Part shown: positions 42,200 to 51,296 of the stretch, piece after piece | How the letters are laid out: each line of letters starts with the position of its first letter | How positions within the stretch are numbered: the first letter of the stretch is position 1 | NCBI RefSeq assembly: GCF_024448935.1 | Contig: NZ_JAMOIE010000025.1 | Coordinates: 1-52,448 of the forward strand | Source: Stutzerimonas stutzeri | GTDB taxonomy: Bacteria > Pseudomonadota > Gammaproteobacteria > Pseudomonadales > Pseudomonadaceae | Length of the DNA: 52,448 nt | Direction of reading: 5' to 3' | Notes under the pieces: model-generated | The model's input: only the letters and a program-made list of their open reading frames with translations | What the model was told of the DNA's origin: nothing | The model's database searches: none | Position numbers and translations under genes: made by a program

Positions 42200-43519
42200 T
42201 CACAGGATCGAGAGCGGGTACTCGGCGATGAATCGAACCTCATTGAGGTCGGACTCGAAAGCAGTCGCCCGTGTTGTAGCCTGGCGCACCCGCAGAGAGA
42301 GGTCCTTGAACGAGCCTGTCTGTACAACGTAGCGTGCTTCGACGTCGCGTTCCCAGCGCTTCTGTCCGGTTAGAGGCGCGCCGTTATCGTCTTGGCGCAT
42401 GTATACCTCATTTGCGTTGCTGTAATCGGCGCCCCAGCCGCGGGCGTAGCGAGTCATGAACGTAAGCCCAGGTATGCCGTAACCCGCCATGTTCAGGTCA
42501 TAACGCAGCATCCAGGACTGCTCTTTAGGTGAGTTGAAATCACTGTACTGGATGGAGTTGTTCAGGTAGATCGAGTCAGCCTGGCGCAAGTAGTCAAAGT
42601 CGTTGTTACCGTTGTTTCGCTGATACGACGCCGTGACGGTGTGCGCGCCGAAGGCGACACCCAGGCTGGAGCTCCAGATGTTGTTGTTAAATTCGCCCAG
42701 CAATTCGCGGCCTTCATCGGTTGCCTTGTAGTAGTTGAAACTGCCCAGCAGCACGACGGCATCGGAAAGTGGATAGGTGGCCGAGACACCGAAATAATGT
42801 TGATCCCAGGCATCCTTCAGCCGGCTGGTATACAGGCTAAGACTGAGGTTTTCGTTCACGCTATAGTCGCCGCCTGCGTAGCCGAGCCAAGGCGAGTCGA
42901 CGCCGCCGCCATAAAACGTGACGAAGTCATCGTTCGTGTTGCTGGTATTGGGCTGGCTCATCGCGTGTAGGCGCCCGGCCGCAAGCGTAAGACTGTCCAG
43001 CGAGTTGTTCACAACGGTGACACCCTTGAAAGACTCCGGCAGCAGCCGTGCGTCACCAAAGTGCACGACAGGAGTAGCGGGAAATACATCGCCTGCCTTG
43101 ATTTCGGTGCCCAAGAACCGTGCTTTCACGGCCCCCCCTACTCGAGAAAAGTCATCCTCGGCATCGCCGGCGCTATTGTAGGGGAGAAGATCGACGGTTC
43201 CGCCAGCACCGGAACGTCCTGATCCAGAATCGAGCTTGAGGCCGAGCATGGCGAAGGCGTCGACGCCGATCCCCACCGAGCCTTGGGTATATCCGGACTC
43301 GAAGAAGGCCATCAGCCCGTGAGCCCACTCCTCAGAGTAGCCATTGCCGGTCGCACTCTCACCGTCGCGAAAATCTCGATTGAAATAATAGTTGCGATTT
43401 ATCAGCGATAGCGTGCTGCCTTCGATGAAGCCCTCCGCTGTTTCCGATTGGGCAAAGACCGGGGCGCTGCCCAATGCCAGCGAAAGGGCTGTTAGTGAAA
43501 AAACGGCCATTTTGCTCAT
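42200..43519 (-). CDS. OprD-family outer-membrane porin
   Basis: The 439-residue substrate-specific porin has a signal peptide (MSKMAVFSLTALSLALGSAPVFA) and the OprD-family opening GFIEGSTLSLINRNYYFNRDFRDG. Alternating beta-strands follow, with a C-terminal aromatic-rich strand. OprD porins admit basic amino acids, carboxylates or carbapenems depending on subtype. In P. aeruginosa CzcR represses oprD under zinc, and here a porin gene sits between czcRS and czcCBA with CzcR-type boxes upstream (43628, 43673). The ATG at 43519 follows AGGAG by 7 nt; the frame extends to 43555 without support. Confidence 0.82.
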   Translation of the reverse strand: MSKMAVFSLTALSLALGSAPVFAQSETAEGFIEGSTLSLINRNYYFNRDFRDGESATGNGYSEEWAHGLMAFFESGYTQGSVGIGVDAFAMLGLKLDSGSGRSGAGGTVDLLPYNSAGDAEDDFSRVGGAVKARFLGTEIKAGDVFPATPVVHFGDARLLPESFKGVTVVNNSLDSLTLAAGRLHAMSQPNTSNTNDDFVTFYGGGVDSPWLGYAGGDYSVNENLSLSLYTSRLKDAWDQHYFGVSATYPLSDAVVLLGSFNYYKATDEGRELLGEFNNNIWSSSLGVAFGAHTVTASYQRNNGNNDFDYLRQADSIYLNNSIQYSDFNSPKEQSWMLRYDLNMAGYGIPGLTFMTRYARGWGADYSNANEVYMRQDDNGAPLTGQKRWERDVEARYVVQTGSFKDLSLRVRQATTRATAFESDLNEVRFIAEYPLSIL

Positions 43520-43627
43520 GATGATGCTCCTGGTGTACGGCAGGTCAGTGCTCAAATGACGCCTTTCGCTTTTTTTTAGCGCTTAGGCAAGTTCTTCCCT
43601 GCAGATGACCGCAGGATTAGCGGCAAA

Positions 43628-43688
43628 TTACTATTTTGTTATCTGAGAGGCAAGCAATCGCGCATATCCTCGATTACAGATTTGTAAT
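43628..43688. promoter_or_regulatory. tandem CzcR-type operators between oprD-type gene and czcI
   Basis: ATTACAGATTTGTAAT at 43673-43688 matches the recurrent palindrome at 15 of 16 positions. ATTACTATTTTGTTAT at 43628-43643 matches 13 of 16. Their starts are 45 bp apart. They lie in the 382-bp divergent region (43520-43901) and could activate czcICBA while repressing or activating the porin gene. Confidence 0.65.
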
Positions 43689-43901
43689 GTTGCGGTCACG
43701 CGGTCGTTATCCACTCTTCTTTAAAGTCAGCCCCATGGCCATCAGTTATCTCCCCGGCTTGGCGAGGCTGATAAAAACGCTTTCGTGTATTGTGTCCTAA
43801 ACCCAGGACGAATCACTGTCGCAGTAGCGGCGCTGTGTTCCGCGTCTTGGCGGGGGTAGCTCTATGATTGGATTCGACATCTAAACCAGGAAGTCATCGT
43901 T

Positions 43902-44291
43902 TTGCCTTGGATGAGAAAAATAGTTCTGCTGTTGTTGCTAGCCCTGTTCCCATTGCAATCATCATGGGCAGTTGTTAGCACGAGCTGCAGACATGAGGAT
44001 GGTTCGGCAGCAAATCATCTTGGACATCACGAACATTCGCACGAGTCTCTGGGTGCTGACGAGGAAGGATCGTCAAAAGCCGCAAAAAAAATCAGTCTGG
44101 ATGGAGACTGTGTCTTTCATGGCGACCATATCAAGCCGCTTATAACGAAAGGGATTTCTCCCGGTTCGGTATTATCAATAAGCTTGAAACCGTTTTCTTC
44201 TGCTAGCTACGCATCGGCTGAAGCGGGGCGTCCTGAGAAACCTAATTGGCGCATCGGTGCAAAGCCGGTGAGACGCCAGATTAACCAGTAG
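43902..44291 (+). CDS. czcI: CzcI-like exported protein
   Basis: The 129-residue product has a signal peptide (IVLLLLLALFPLQSSWAV) and the CzcI pattern of CRHEDGS, then HLGHHEHSHE, and a C-terminal GRPEKPNWR. CzcI precedes czcCBA in Cupriavidus and related loci and is thought to modulate the response in the periplasm. A TTG at 43902 has AGGAAG 8 nt upstream, while the ATG at 43911 is 17 nt away from it, so the TTG start is preferred. First gene of the czcICBA unit. Confidence 0.75.
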   Translation: MPWMRKIVLLLLLALFPLQSSWAVVSTSCRHEDGSAANHLGHHEHSHESLGADEEGSSKAAKKISLDGDCVFHGDHIKPLITKGISPGSVLSISLKPFSSASYASAEAGRPEKPNWRIGAKPVRRQINQ

Positions 44292-44349
44292 GACGCCATT
44301 TATCTGTATCTGACGTCTCACCGAACCTTCCCTTTTCTAGGAGATTTCG

Positions 44350-45657
44350 GTGCGAAAAGTTCTTTTACCGCTGGGGTTGTCGATGTTGTCGTGCAACCTC
44401 GCCTATGCGCAGCCTTTAGAGTTGCCGACCTTCACACAGACCTTACCTGTCAGTGTGTCAAATACCTTCCCCGTTGAGTCTGTCGACTCCATAAGCTTTC
44501 TACGCGCCTTGGAGCTCGCTAGCTCTGCAAGCCCTGAACTGGCTGCTGCAAGACGTGAGCTGGCTGCTTCTCGCGCATTGATTAGCCAAGCCGGAGCACG
44601 TCCGAATCCAATATTGTCCGCTAGCCAGGACGGAATCCGAGGTGATGCCCCCGAGACGACGCTTGAGCTGAGCCAAGAAATAGAGCTGGGTGGTAAACGT
44701 TCGGCTCGTATTGAGGCAGCGCAACGCGCCATGGACGTAGCGGCCGCCGACCTACAGGACGCCCAAGCTCGACTGAGGGGGGCAGTGATGGGTGCATACT
44801 ACGATGTGCTTACTGCTCAAGAACGGCTGGACCTCGCTCAGGCTGCTTCAAAGCTTGCGAAGCAAGCTGTGAACGTTGCCAATCGACGTGTGAGGGCCGG
44901 CATGGTCTCTCCCGTAGAGGAAACCCGGGCGCGGGTTGCGGCTACTGGAGTGCAAGTAGAGCTTGCCCAGGCCACAGCTGAACTCGAAGCTGCGCGCACT
45001 CGGCTGGCGGCCAACTGGGGAAATCCACAGCCACGCTTTGAGCGAGTAAAAGAGCCGGTAGAGGCAGTGCCTCCTCTTCCCGAGCTAGCTGAGCTTTATA
45101 GCCGTTTGAACGATTCCGCCCAACTAACCCGCGCGCGTCGGGAGGCTGAAAGACGTCGGGCTGCGTTGGAGCTGGAAAGGACGAATCGCTTTTCTAACGT
45201 GACGGTTAGCGTAGGTGCCCAACGCTCAGATGAATATAACGGCACGCTGGGACTGGTGAGTATCTCGATGCCCCTGCCGTTGTTTGATCGAAACCAAGGC
45301 AACATCGGAGCAGCACAGGAACGGGCCTACCAGGCGCAGGACGAGCTTAACGCCGTCCATATACGCCTGAAAAGCGAACTTTCCCAAGCGCACATGCGGC
45401 TGCGCACTGCTCGCCAGCAGTTTGAACTGTTGCGCAACGATATGCTCCCCAGTGCCCAAAGCGCTTATGAAGCTGCCAGCAAGGGGTTCGAACTTGGAAA
45501 ATTCACGTTCCTTGACGTACTGGATGCTCAACGCACGCTTTTCCAAGCCCGATCTCAGTACCTGTCTGCGCTCTCGCAAGCTAACCAGGCGGCGGCAGAA
45601 ATCTCGCGAATTGTCGGAGATGGGTCGGCCGTTATCACCTCGGCCACTCAGCCATAG
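44350..45657 (+). CDS. czcC: CzcC outer-membrane efflux protein (second copy)
   Basis: The 435-residue OEP-family protein has a signal peptide (VLLPLGLSMLSCNLAYA). The two helical OEP repeats include FLRALELASSASPELAAARRELAASRALISQAGARPNP near 49-86 and AYEAASKGFELGKFTFLDVLDAQRTLFQAR near 375-404, the classic CzcC signature. The GTG at 44350 has AGGAG 8 nt upstream. Followed after 8 bp by czcB. Forms the outer-membrane channel of the Zn/Co/Cd pump. Confidence 0.9.
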   Translation: MRKVLLPLGLSMLSCNLAYAQPLELPTFTQTLPVSVSNTFPVESVDSISFLRALELASSASPELAAARRELAASRALISQAGARPNPILSASQDGIRGDAPETTLELSQEIELGGKRSARIEAAQRAMDVAAADLQDAQARLRGAVMGAYYDVLTAQERLDLAQAASKLAKQAVNVANRRVRAGMVSPVEETRARVAATGVQVELAQATAELEAARTRLAANWGNPQPRFERVKEPVEAVPPLPELAELYSRLNDSAQLTRARREAERRRAALELERTNRFSNVTVSVGAQRSDEYNGTLGLVSISMPLPLFDRNQGNIGAAQERAYQAQDELNAVHIRLKSELSQAHMRLRTARQQFELLRNDMLPSAQSAYEAASKGFELGKFTFLDVLDAQRTLFQARSQYLSALSQANQAAAEISRIVGDGSAVITSATQP

Positions 45658-45665
45658 GAATCCAT

Positions 45666-47012
45666 ATGAAAAGTAAATCGAATACATCTTCCTTGGCTGG
45701 TCACAAGAAGCAGATTTTTTGGATCGTCGTCATATTAAGCGTGGCACTTATGCTTGGCGGATTGCTTCTTCGCAGTAGTCCAGCTGTGCCCGATGCGGGC
45801 GACGCACATAGCGAGCATGGTGACGAATCGGAGCATGAGGATGAAGGGCATTCGGATGAGGATGCAGAAGCCGAAGGAGATCATGGCCATGATGAAGGAG
45901 GCGCCGATAGCGATCACGAGGTCGGTGCGGCAGAGAAAGATGAGCATGAAGATGAGCCCGAGGGAGCGGAGCATACTGAAACAGCAGAGGTAGAACTCTC
46001 AGAGACACAAATCCTAGCCGCCGGCATCTCACTGGCAACTGCTCAGCCCGCAAAGATAAAAAGCGCAATCGAGCTGCCAGGTGAAATTACGTTTAACCAG
46101 GATCGCACAGCGCAAGTTGTGCCTCGTCTCTCAGGCGTCGTTGAAGCGGTCAAAGTCGATTTGGGCGAACAGGTGAAACAGGGGCAAGTACTCGCTGTGA
46201 TCGCGAGTACTGACCTGTCGGAACGTAGAAGCGAGCTCTACGCGGCACAAAAACGTCTTGCATTGGCTCAGAAAACCTATCGACGCGAAAAGGAGCTGTG
46301 GGAAGAGCGTATTTCCGCAGAACAGGATTATTTACAGGCACAACAGGCTCTACGGGAAGCAGAGCTGACTGTTGCGAATGCAAACGCACAGCTACAAGCG
46401 CTTGGCAGTGATGCTGGCAAGCCAGACGCATTGAGCCGCTACGAACTCAGGGCGCCGTTCGATGGGATGATCGTTGAGAAGGACATCACTCTCGGTGAGT
46501 CAGTCAATACCGATGACCAGATATTCATCATTTCCGATCTTTCTACCGTTTGGGCAGATATCAGCGTTCCTGCCAATGCACTCAGCGCGGTACGAGTCGG
46601 CAGCAACGCGGTTATCGAAGCCACAGCATTCGAGTCCAGTGCCAATGGCACCGTTTCTTATGTCGGCTCACTTGTTGGTCAGCAAAGCCGCGCCGCTACC
46701 GCCCGGGTCACGCTTCCCAACCCGGAAGGTGTTTGGCGCCCCGGCCTGTTCGTCAAAGTGCGGGTAGGCTCTGGCGGAGCGTCCGTGCCGGTTGCAGTTA
46801 AGCCCGATGCGATCCACACATTGGAAGATAGTCCGGTGGTGTTTGTACGGACCGATCATGGCTTCGCCGCTCAGCCAATCGTGACTGGTCGCAGCGATAG
46901 TGAAGCGGTTGAAATCAAGGAAGGCCTCCAGCCCGGAGCGCGCTATGCCTTGGATAACAGCTTCATCATCAAGTCCGAGCTTGGCAAAGCCAGCGCCTCG
47001 CATGCTCACTGA
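45666..47012 (+). CDS. czcB: CzcB membrane fusion protein with His/Asp/Glu-rich N-terminal region
   Basis: The 448-residue adaptor has an N-terminal membrane anchor near 17-34. A remarkable acidic, His-rich segment follows at about 42-108 (for example HSEHGDESEHEDEGHSDED, GDHGHDEGG), a presumed periplasmic metal sponge seen in true CzcB proteins. The core has the barrel-sandwich halves around LPGEITFNQDRTAQVVPRL and LRAPFDGMIVEKDIT, the helical hairpin between them, and a C-terminal beta-barrel. Lies between czcC and czcA. Contrast with the adaptor at 4752, which lacks the acidic segment. Confidence 0.9.
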   Translation: MKSKSNTSSLAGHKKQIFWIVVILSVALMLGGLLLRSSPAVPDAGDAHSEHGDESEHEDEGHSDEDAEAEGDHGHDEGGADSDHEVGAAEKDEHEDEPEGAEHTETAEVELSETQILAAGISLATAQPAKIKSAIELPGEITFNQDRTAQVVPRLSGVVEAVKVDLGEQVKQGQVLAVIASTDLSERRSELYAAQKRLALAQKTYRREKELWEERISAEQDYLQAQQALREAELTVANANAQLQALGSDAGKPDALSRYELRAPFDGMIVEKDITLGESVNTDDQIFIISDLSTVWADISVPANALSAVRVGSNAVIEATAFESSANGTVSYVGSLVGQQSRAATARVTLPNPEGVWRPGLFVKVRVGSGGASVPVAVKPDAIHTLEDSPVVFVRTDHGFAAQPIVTGRSDSEAVEIKEGLQPGARYALDNSFIIKSELGKASASHAH

Positions 47013-47029
47013 TACGGAGTTATAGAATC

Positions 47030-50000
47030 GTGTTCGAACGTATCATTCGTTTTTCTATAGAGCATCGCTGGCTGGTTATGCTAGCTGTGCTTGGCATGGC
47101 AGCGTTAGGAGCATACAGCTACCAAAAGCTGCCTATCGATGCTGTCCCGGATATCACCAACGTACAGGTGCAAATCAACACTGCAGCGCCAGGTTATTCC
47201 CCGCTGGAAGTGGAGCAGCGCATTACCTACCCGCTCGAGACGGTAATGGCCGGGCTGCCCAAGCTCGAGCAGACGCGTTCCTTGTCTCGATATGGACTTT
47301 CTCAAATCACAGTTATATTTGAAGAAGGCACTGATATCTACTTTGCCCGCCAACTTGTAAACGAGCGCCTGGGTGGGGCCAAAGATCAGCTTCCTGAAGG
47401 CGTCACTCCGACACTTGGCCCTATTTCCACTGGGCTTGGCGAAATCTATTTTTGGACGGTTGAAGCTGAGGAAGGTGCCACCAAATCGGACGGTACGCCT
47501 TATACCTCTGCTGACTTGCGTGAGATTCAAGATTGGATCATCAAACCGCAAGTCCGCAATGTACCAGGCGTCACTGAGATCAATACGATCGGAGGATATG
47601 CAAAGGAATATCAGATCGCCCCCAATCCAGACACTTTGCGGTCGTTTGGACTGACACTACAAGATCTGATCGAGGCGGTTGAGCAAAACAATAACAATCT
47701 AGGTGCCGGATATATTGAAAAACGCGGCGAGCAGTATCTTGTTCGTGCTCCAGGACAAATGCAGTCAGTAGAGGACATCCGCAATACCCTTATTAGCAAC
47801 GTTGACGGTACCCCAGTACGTATCCGCGACGTTGCGACGGTCGAGGTTGGAAAGGAGCTCCGTACTGGCGCAGCCACCGAGAATGGCCGCGAAGTGGTTC
47901 TAGGTACGGCCTTCATGCTTATCGGTGAAAACAGCCGGGTAGTTTCTCGGGCTGTCGATGACAAGATGAAAGAGATAAACCTTTCGCTTCCAGAGGGCGT
48001 AAAGGCGATTACTGTCTACGATAGAACTGTACTCGTAGACAAAGCTATATCCACCGTTAAGAAGAACCTCACTGAGGGTGCCATTCTTGTTGTGGTTATA
48101 CTTTTTCTCTTCTTGGGTAATATTCGGGCGGCGATCCTAACCGCACTTGTTATACCGCTGGCGATGCTCTTTACGTTCACCGGCATGGTAGCCAACGAGG
48201 TCAGCGCCAACCTGATGAGCTTAGGCGCATTGGATTTCGGCATCATCATCGATGGTGCCGTGGTGATTGTTGAGAACTGCGTGCGTCGACTTGCTCACGC
48301 TCAGTCCCATCACGGGCGGGCATTAACGCTGTCCGAACGGCTTCATGAAGTGTTCGCTGCGGCAAAGGAAGTGCGTCGGCCTCTTCTCTATGGGCAGCTG
48401 ATCATTATGATCGTATATCTGCCGATATTCGCCCTTACAGGGGTAGAAGGTAAGATGTTCACGCCCATGGCGTTTACCGTAGTGACAGCGCTATTCGGAG
48501 CGATGATTCTCTCGGTGACGTTCGTCCCGGCAGCCGTTGCGCTCTTTATCGGCAAGCGTGTTACAGAGAAGGAAAACTTTCTAATCCGCAATGCTAAACG
48601 GGCCTACGCACCTGCATTCGATGCGGTGATGGCCAACAAGCCAGTAGTGCTCACCTTTGCCGTAGTTGCAGTTGTACTTTCCGGCCTCGTAGGGGCACGT
48701 ATGGGTAGTGAGTTCGTGCCTAGCCTCAATGAAGGAGACTTCGCTATCCAAGCTCTTCGTGTACCGGCTACCAGTCTTAGTCAGTCTTTAGAGATGCAGC
48801 AGCAGCTGGAACGAAAGCTTATGGAAGAGTTTCCAGAGATCGAGCGGATTTTTGCGCGTACTGGCACTGCGGAGGTGGCATCCGATGCCATGCCACCAAA
48901 CATTTCCGACGGCTACGTCATGCTGAAACCTCAAGAACAGTGGCCGGATTCAGGCAAGCCGCGCGACGAACTCTTAAGCGAGGTCCAAGCATCCGCCGCT
49001 GAGTTACCGGGCAATAACTACGAGTTTTCCCAGCCTATTCAGCTGCGTTTCAACGAGTTGATTTCCGGTGTTCGTGCCGCTGTAGCCGTGAAAATCTATG
49101 GTGATGACATGGAGGTTCTTAACAGCACGGCGGCGGAAGTGTCCGAGGTGCTAGGACAAGTACCAGGCGCCTCCGAGGTTACGGTCGAGCAAACGACTGG
49201 CCTTCCTATGCTCACGATTGATATCGATCGCGATCAGATCGCACGATACGGCCTGAGTCTAGATACCGTCCAGCAAGCGGTTGCAGTAGCTATCGGTGGC
49301 CGAGAGGCCGGCACCTTGTTTCAAGGAGATCGGCGTTTCGATATCGTGGTTCGTTTACCGGACGAGATACGCAGCGATCTCGCCGCAATTGAGCGGCTTC
49401 CAATTGCCCTTCCAAGGGAATTAAACAGCACCATAAGTTATATCCCCCTCGGCGAGGTGGCCACCCTGGATTTGGCCCCCGGTCCGAATCAGATCAGTAG
49501 AGAAGAAGGGAAACGGCGAATTGTCGTCAGTGCAAACGTCCGTGGTCGTGACATTGGATCATTCGTATCTGAGGCAGAACAGAAAATCCAGGCCCAGGTA
49601 GATATCCCGGCAGGTTATTGGATCGACTGGGGCGGTACCTTTGAGCAGCTTGAATCGGCAACGAAGCGGCTGCAGATTGTCGTCCCCGTGGCGCTGCTCC
49701 TGGTCTTCATTCTGCTTTTCATGATGTTCAACAATGTCAAAGACGGTTTGTTGGTCTTTACAGGGATTCCATTTGCGCTCACCGGAGGCATTGTTGCGCT
49801 GTGGCTCAGAGATATCCCATTGTCCATTTCAGCAGGTGTTGGCTTTATTGCTCTGTCAGGCGTCGCCGTTCTAAATGGCCTGGTAATGATCTCCTTCATC
49901 CGTAGCCTACGGGAGCAAGGTTTACCTCTGGACACTGCGATCCGCGAAGGTGCCCTTACCCGGCTACGACCGGTATTGATGACAGCCTTAGTGGCTTCAC

Positions 50001-50200
50001 TCGGGTTCGTTCCAATGGCCTTGAATGTGGGTACCGGTGCAGAGGTACAACGTCCCCTTGCGACGGTGGTGATCGGGGGGATTCTCTCCTCAACGGTGCT
50101 AACGCTATTAGTTTTGCCGTTGCTCTACCAGATGGCTCATCGACGCGAAGACGAATTGGCGGAGCAAGAAATCGCGTTGGCCGCTGACAGAACAAGCTAG
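47030..50200 (+). CDS. czcA: CzcA, HME1-type Zn/Co/Cd RND efflux pump
   Basis: The 1056-residue RND antiporter shows KLPIDAVPDITNVQVQI near 33-49. The TM4 signature LDFGIIIDGAVVIVEN has Asp402, Asp408 and Glu415 at the same numbers as Cupriavidus CzcA, where they are essential for proton-coupled Zn/Co/Cd transport. The second half carries IQLRFNELISGVRAAVAVKIYGDD and ends with TM8-TM12 and a short polar tail. GTTATAG-type spacing of 17 bp after czcB. Last gene of czcICBA; a strong hairpin follows. Confidence 0.93.
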   Translation: MFERIIRFSIEHRWLVMLAVLGMAALGAYSYQKLPIDAVPDITNVQVQINTAAPGYSPLEVEQRITYPLETVMAGLPKLEQTRSLSRYGLSQITVIFEEGTDIYFARQLVNERLGGAKDQLPEGVTPTLGPISTGLGEIYFWTVEAEEGATKSDGTPYTSADLREIQDWIIKPQVRNVPGVTEINTIGGYAKEYQIAPNPDTLRSFGLTLQDLIEAVEQNNNNLGAGYIEKRGEQYLVRAPGQMQSVEDIRNTLISNVDGTPVRIRDVATVEVGKELRTGAATENGREVVLGTAFMLIGENSRVVSRAVDDKMKEINLSLPEGVKAITVYDRTVLVDKAISTVKKNLTEGAILVVVILFLFLGNIRAAILTALVIPLAMLFTFTGMVANEVSANLMSLGALDFGIIIDGAVVIVENCVRRLAHAQSHHGRALTLSERLHEVFAAAKEVRRPLLYGQLIIMIVYLPIFALTGVEGKMFTPMAFTVVTALFGAMILSVTFVPAAVALFIGKRVTEKENFLIRNAKRAYAPAFDAVMANKPVVLTFAVVAVVLSGLVGARMGSEFVPSLNEGDFAIQALRVPATSLSQSLEMQQQLERKLMEEFPEIERIFARTGTAEVASDAMPPNISDGYVMLKPQEQWPDSGKPRDELLSEVQASAAELPGNNYEFSQPIQLRFNELISGVRAAVAVKIYGDDMEVLNSTAAEVSEVLGQVPGASEVTVEQTTGLPMLTIDIDRDQIARYGLSLDTVQQAVAVAIGGREAGTLFQGDRRFDIVVRLPDEIRSDLAAIERLPIALPRELNSTISYIPLGEVATLDLAPGPNQISREEGKRRIVVSANVRGRDIGSFVSEAEQKIQAQVDIPAGYWIDWGGTFEQLESATKRLQIVVPVALLLVFILLFMMFNNVKDGLLVFTGIPFALTGGIVALWLRDIPLSISAGVGFIALSGVAVLNGLVMISFIRSLREQGLPLDTAIREGALTRLRPVLMTALVASLGFVPMALNVGTGAEVQRPLATVVIGGILSSTVLTLLVLPLLYQMAHRREDELAEQEIALAADRTS

Positions 50201-50221
50201 AGATTGGATGGCGGCACACAA

Positions 50222-50255
50222 CGCCCCGTTCTTGCTAGCTAGCGAGAACGGGGCG
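50222..50255 (+). terminator. long hairpin after czcA
   Basis: Arms of 17 nt (CGCCCCGTTCTTGCTAG and its complement with one wobble) form a near-perfect palindrome 21 bp after the czcA stop. It is followed by TTAATTAT rather than a pure U-run. Strong stem, likely the operon terminator. Confidence 0.65.
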
Positions 50256-50433
50256 CGTTAATTATCGGAGCGCAGTTTCATTAGCGGCGCAGCGGACAGC
50301 ACAGCCTTTGTGGCGCAGTCTGATGCATCTAAGCGGTAAATAAAAAATTGCTCAGCGCTTAGTGCGTATGACTTTCGCTACATACGCGTCCTTGACCTGA
50401 TGGCTTTCACCCACGGTGAGCTGACGAAGGATT

Positions 50434-50640
50434 ATGCAAACAGCGACTGACCTGCCCCGGTCGGCAGCAAAGGGCGATAGCTACGACAAAGCCCTGGCTG
50501 GAACGATCAGCGGGCTGTGCAAGGCCGAGCTGACACCGTCAATCATGGGCGAACCGTGAGGCCTTTGAGATAGCGACCCAGACATGGGTGCGCTGTACGC
50601 CACAGCGTCTGTTCAGCTCACTCGGACATGATCCTTGCGA
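50434..50640 (+). pseudogene. remnant of an IS3-family transposase (OrfB C-terminal part)
   Basis: One frame near 50459-50535 reads GDSYDKALAGTISGLCKAEL, close to the IS3 OrfB catalytic-domain motif GDSYDNALAE-x-INGLYKAE. After a shift, the frame from 50543 reads WANREAFEIATQTWV and later RLFSSLGHDP, matching W(K/R)-REA-x-E-A-T-x-TWV and the C-terminal RLLE-x-(I/L)G-x-x-P. The frameshift, internal stops and missing 5' two thirds mark a dead relic. The rest of the 637-bp gap 50201-50837 holds two hairpins and nothing else I can support. Confidence 0.7.
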
Positions 50641-50751
50641 AGGCTAATAACAACAGATCAGGCGATGGCGGCCTGACTTAAACGAAACGGCTTTTATAAA
50701 TCAAGGGCGATTCGCTGGTAGCGATGTTGCGGGCAAGTTATGGAAACAAAA

Positions 50752-50770
50752 AAGCGCCCCGAAGGCGCTT
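50752..50770 (-). terminator. rho-independent terminator of the second small exported protein gene
   Basis: On the minus strand AAGCGCC-TTCGG-GGCGCTT followed by TTTGTTT. 7-bp stem, stable UUCGG-type loop and U-rich tail. Confidence 0.8.
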
Positions 50771-50837
50771 AGAGTGCAACTGCTTCCAAAGGAGCTTGGA
50801 AGCTGCCGGAGGCGAATATCGTTCAGATATGAAGCGG

Positions 50838-51068
50838 TTAGTCAGCTTTGGTTTCTTTCTTAATTTCCGTGTTGTTCTGATCTTGGCGAATATCATTAAC
50901 CTTCAACTCGTTTGCTTTTTTTTCGGCGGATTCGGTTCCGTGAATTCGCTTTTGATCTGCTCGGAATTTTTCATTAAATTTCATTGAACGGTCGTATCCA
51001 TCTCCTGCATAAGACGATGCGGAGCCGAAAATTACCAAACCAACAACAATAGCTTTCAACAGATTCAT
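50838..51068 (-). CDS. small exported protein, paralog of the one at 8502
   Basis: The 76-residue product has a signal peptide (MNLLKAIVVGLVIFGSASSYA) and the mature motif DRSMKFNEKFRADQKRIHG, shared with ERSLKFNKEFRDDQKRLWG in the protein at 8502. A polar Lys/Asp/Asn-rich tail follows. The ATG at 51068 follows GAGGAC by about 7 nt; the frame open to 51167 lacks a start context. It lies next to czcCBA, with a perfect 25-bp inverted repeat and a CzcR-type box upstream. Function unknown; a metal-induced periplasmic protein is likely. Confidence 0.7.
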   Translation of the reverse strand: MNLLKAIVVGLVIFGSASSYAGDGYDRSMKFNEKFRADQKRIHGTESAEKKANELKVNDIRQDQNNTEIKKETKAD

Positions 51069-51174
51069 AGGGCAGTCCTCGCTAAATTCAAAGGTGGCTT
51101 GCTGAGCTTTCTCGCTGAGCCCTGCAGGTTCGAATGAATTTTGCGTGATTGAAGCTAACAGCAGCATGAGCCAA

Positions 51175-51199
51175 GCATTACATTATTGAAATGTAATGC
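51175..51199. repeat. perfect 10-5-10 inverted repeat upstream of the small exported protein gene
   Basis: GCATTACATT, 5 nt, AATGTAATGC, about 107 bp upstream of the ATG at 51068. Its ATTACA/TGTAAT halves equal those of the CzcR-type boxes, but they are 9 rather than 4 bp apart. Operator or promoter element. Confidence 0.6.
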
Positions 51200-51296
51200 T
51201 TCCATTGCGCGGTGACATGAGCGCCTTGCTTCGTCATGTCAGCACCGAGGCGCACCAATCTGCAAGGGCCTATCCTACGAAAAGAATGATTGGAAG

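Noticed and set aside
50434..50640. Functional insertion sequence
   Set aside because: Only the C-terminal third of a transposase is recognisable, with a frameshift and stops, and no IS ends are seen.
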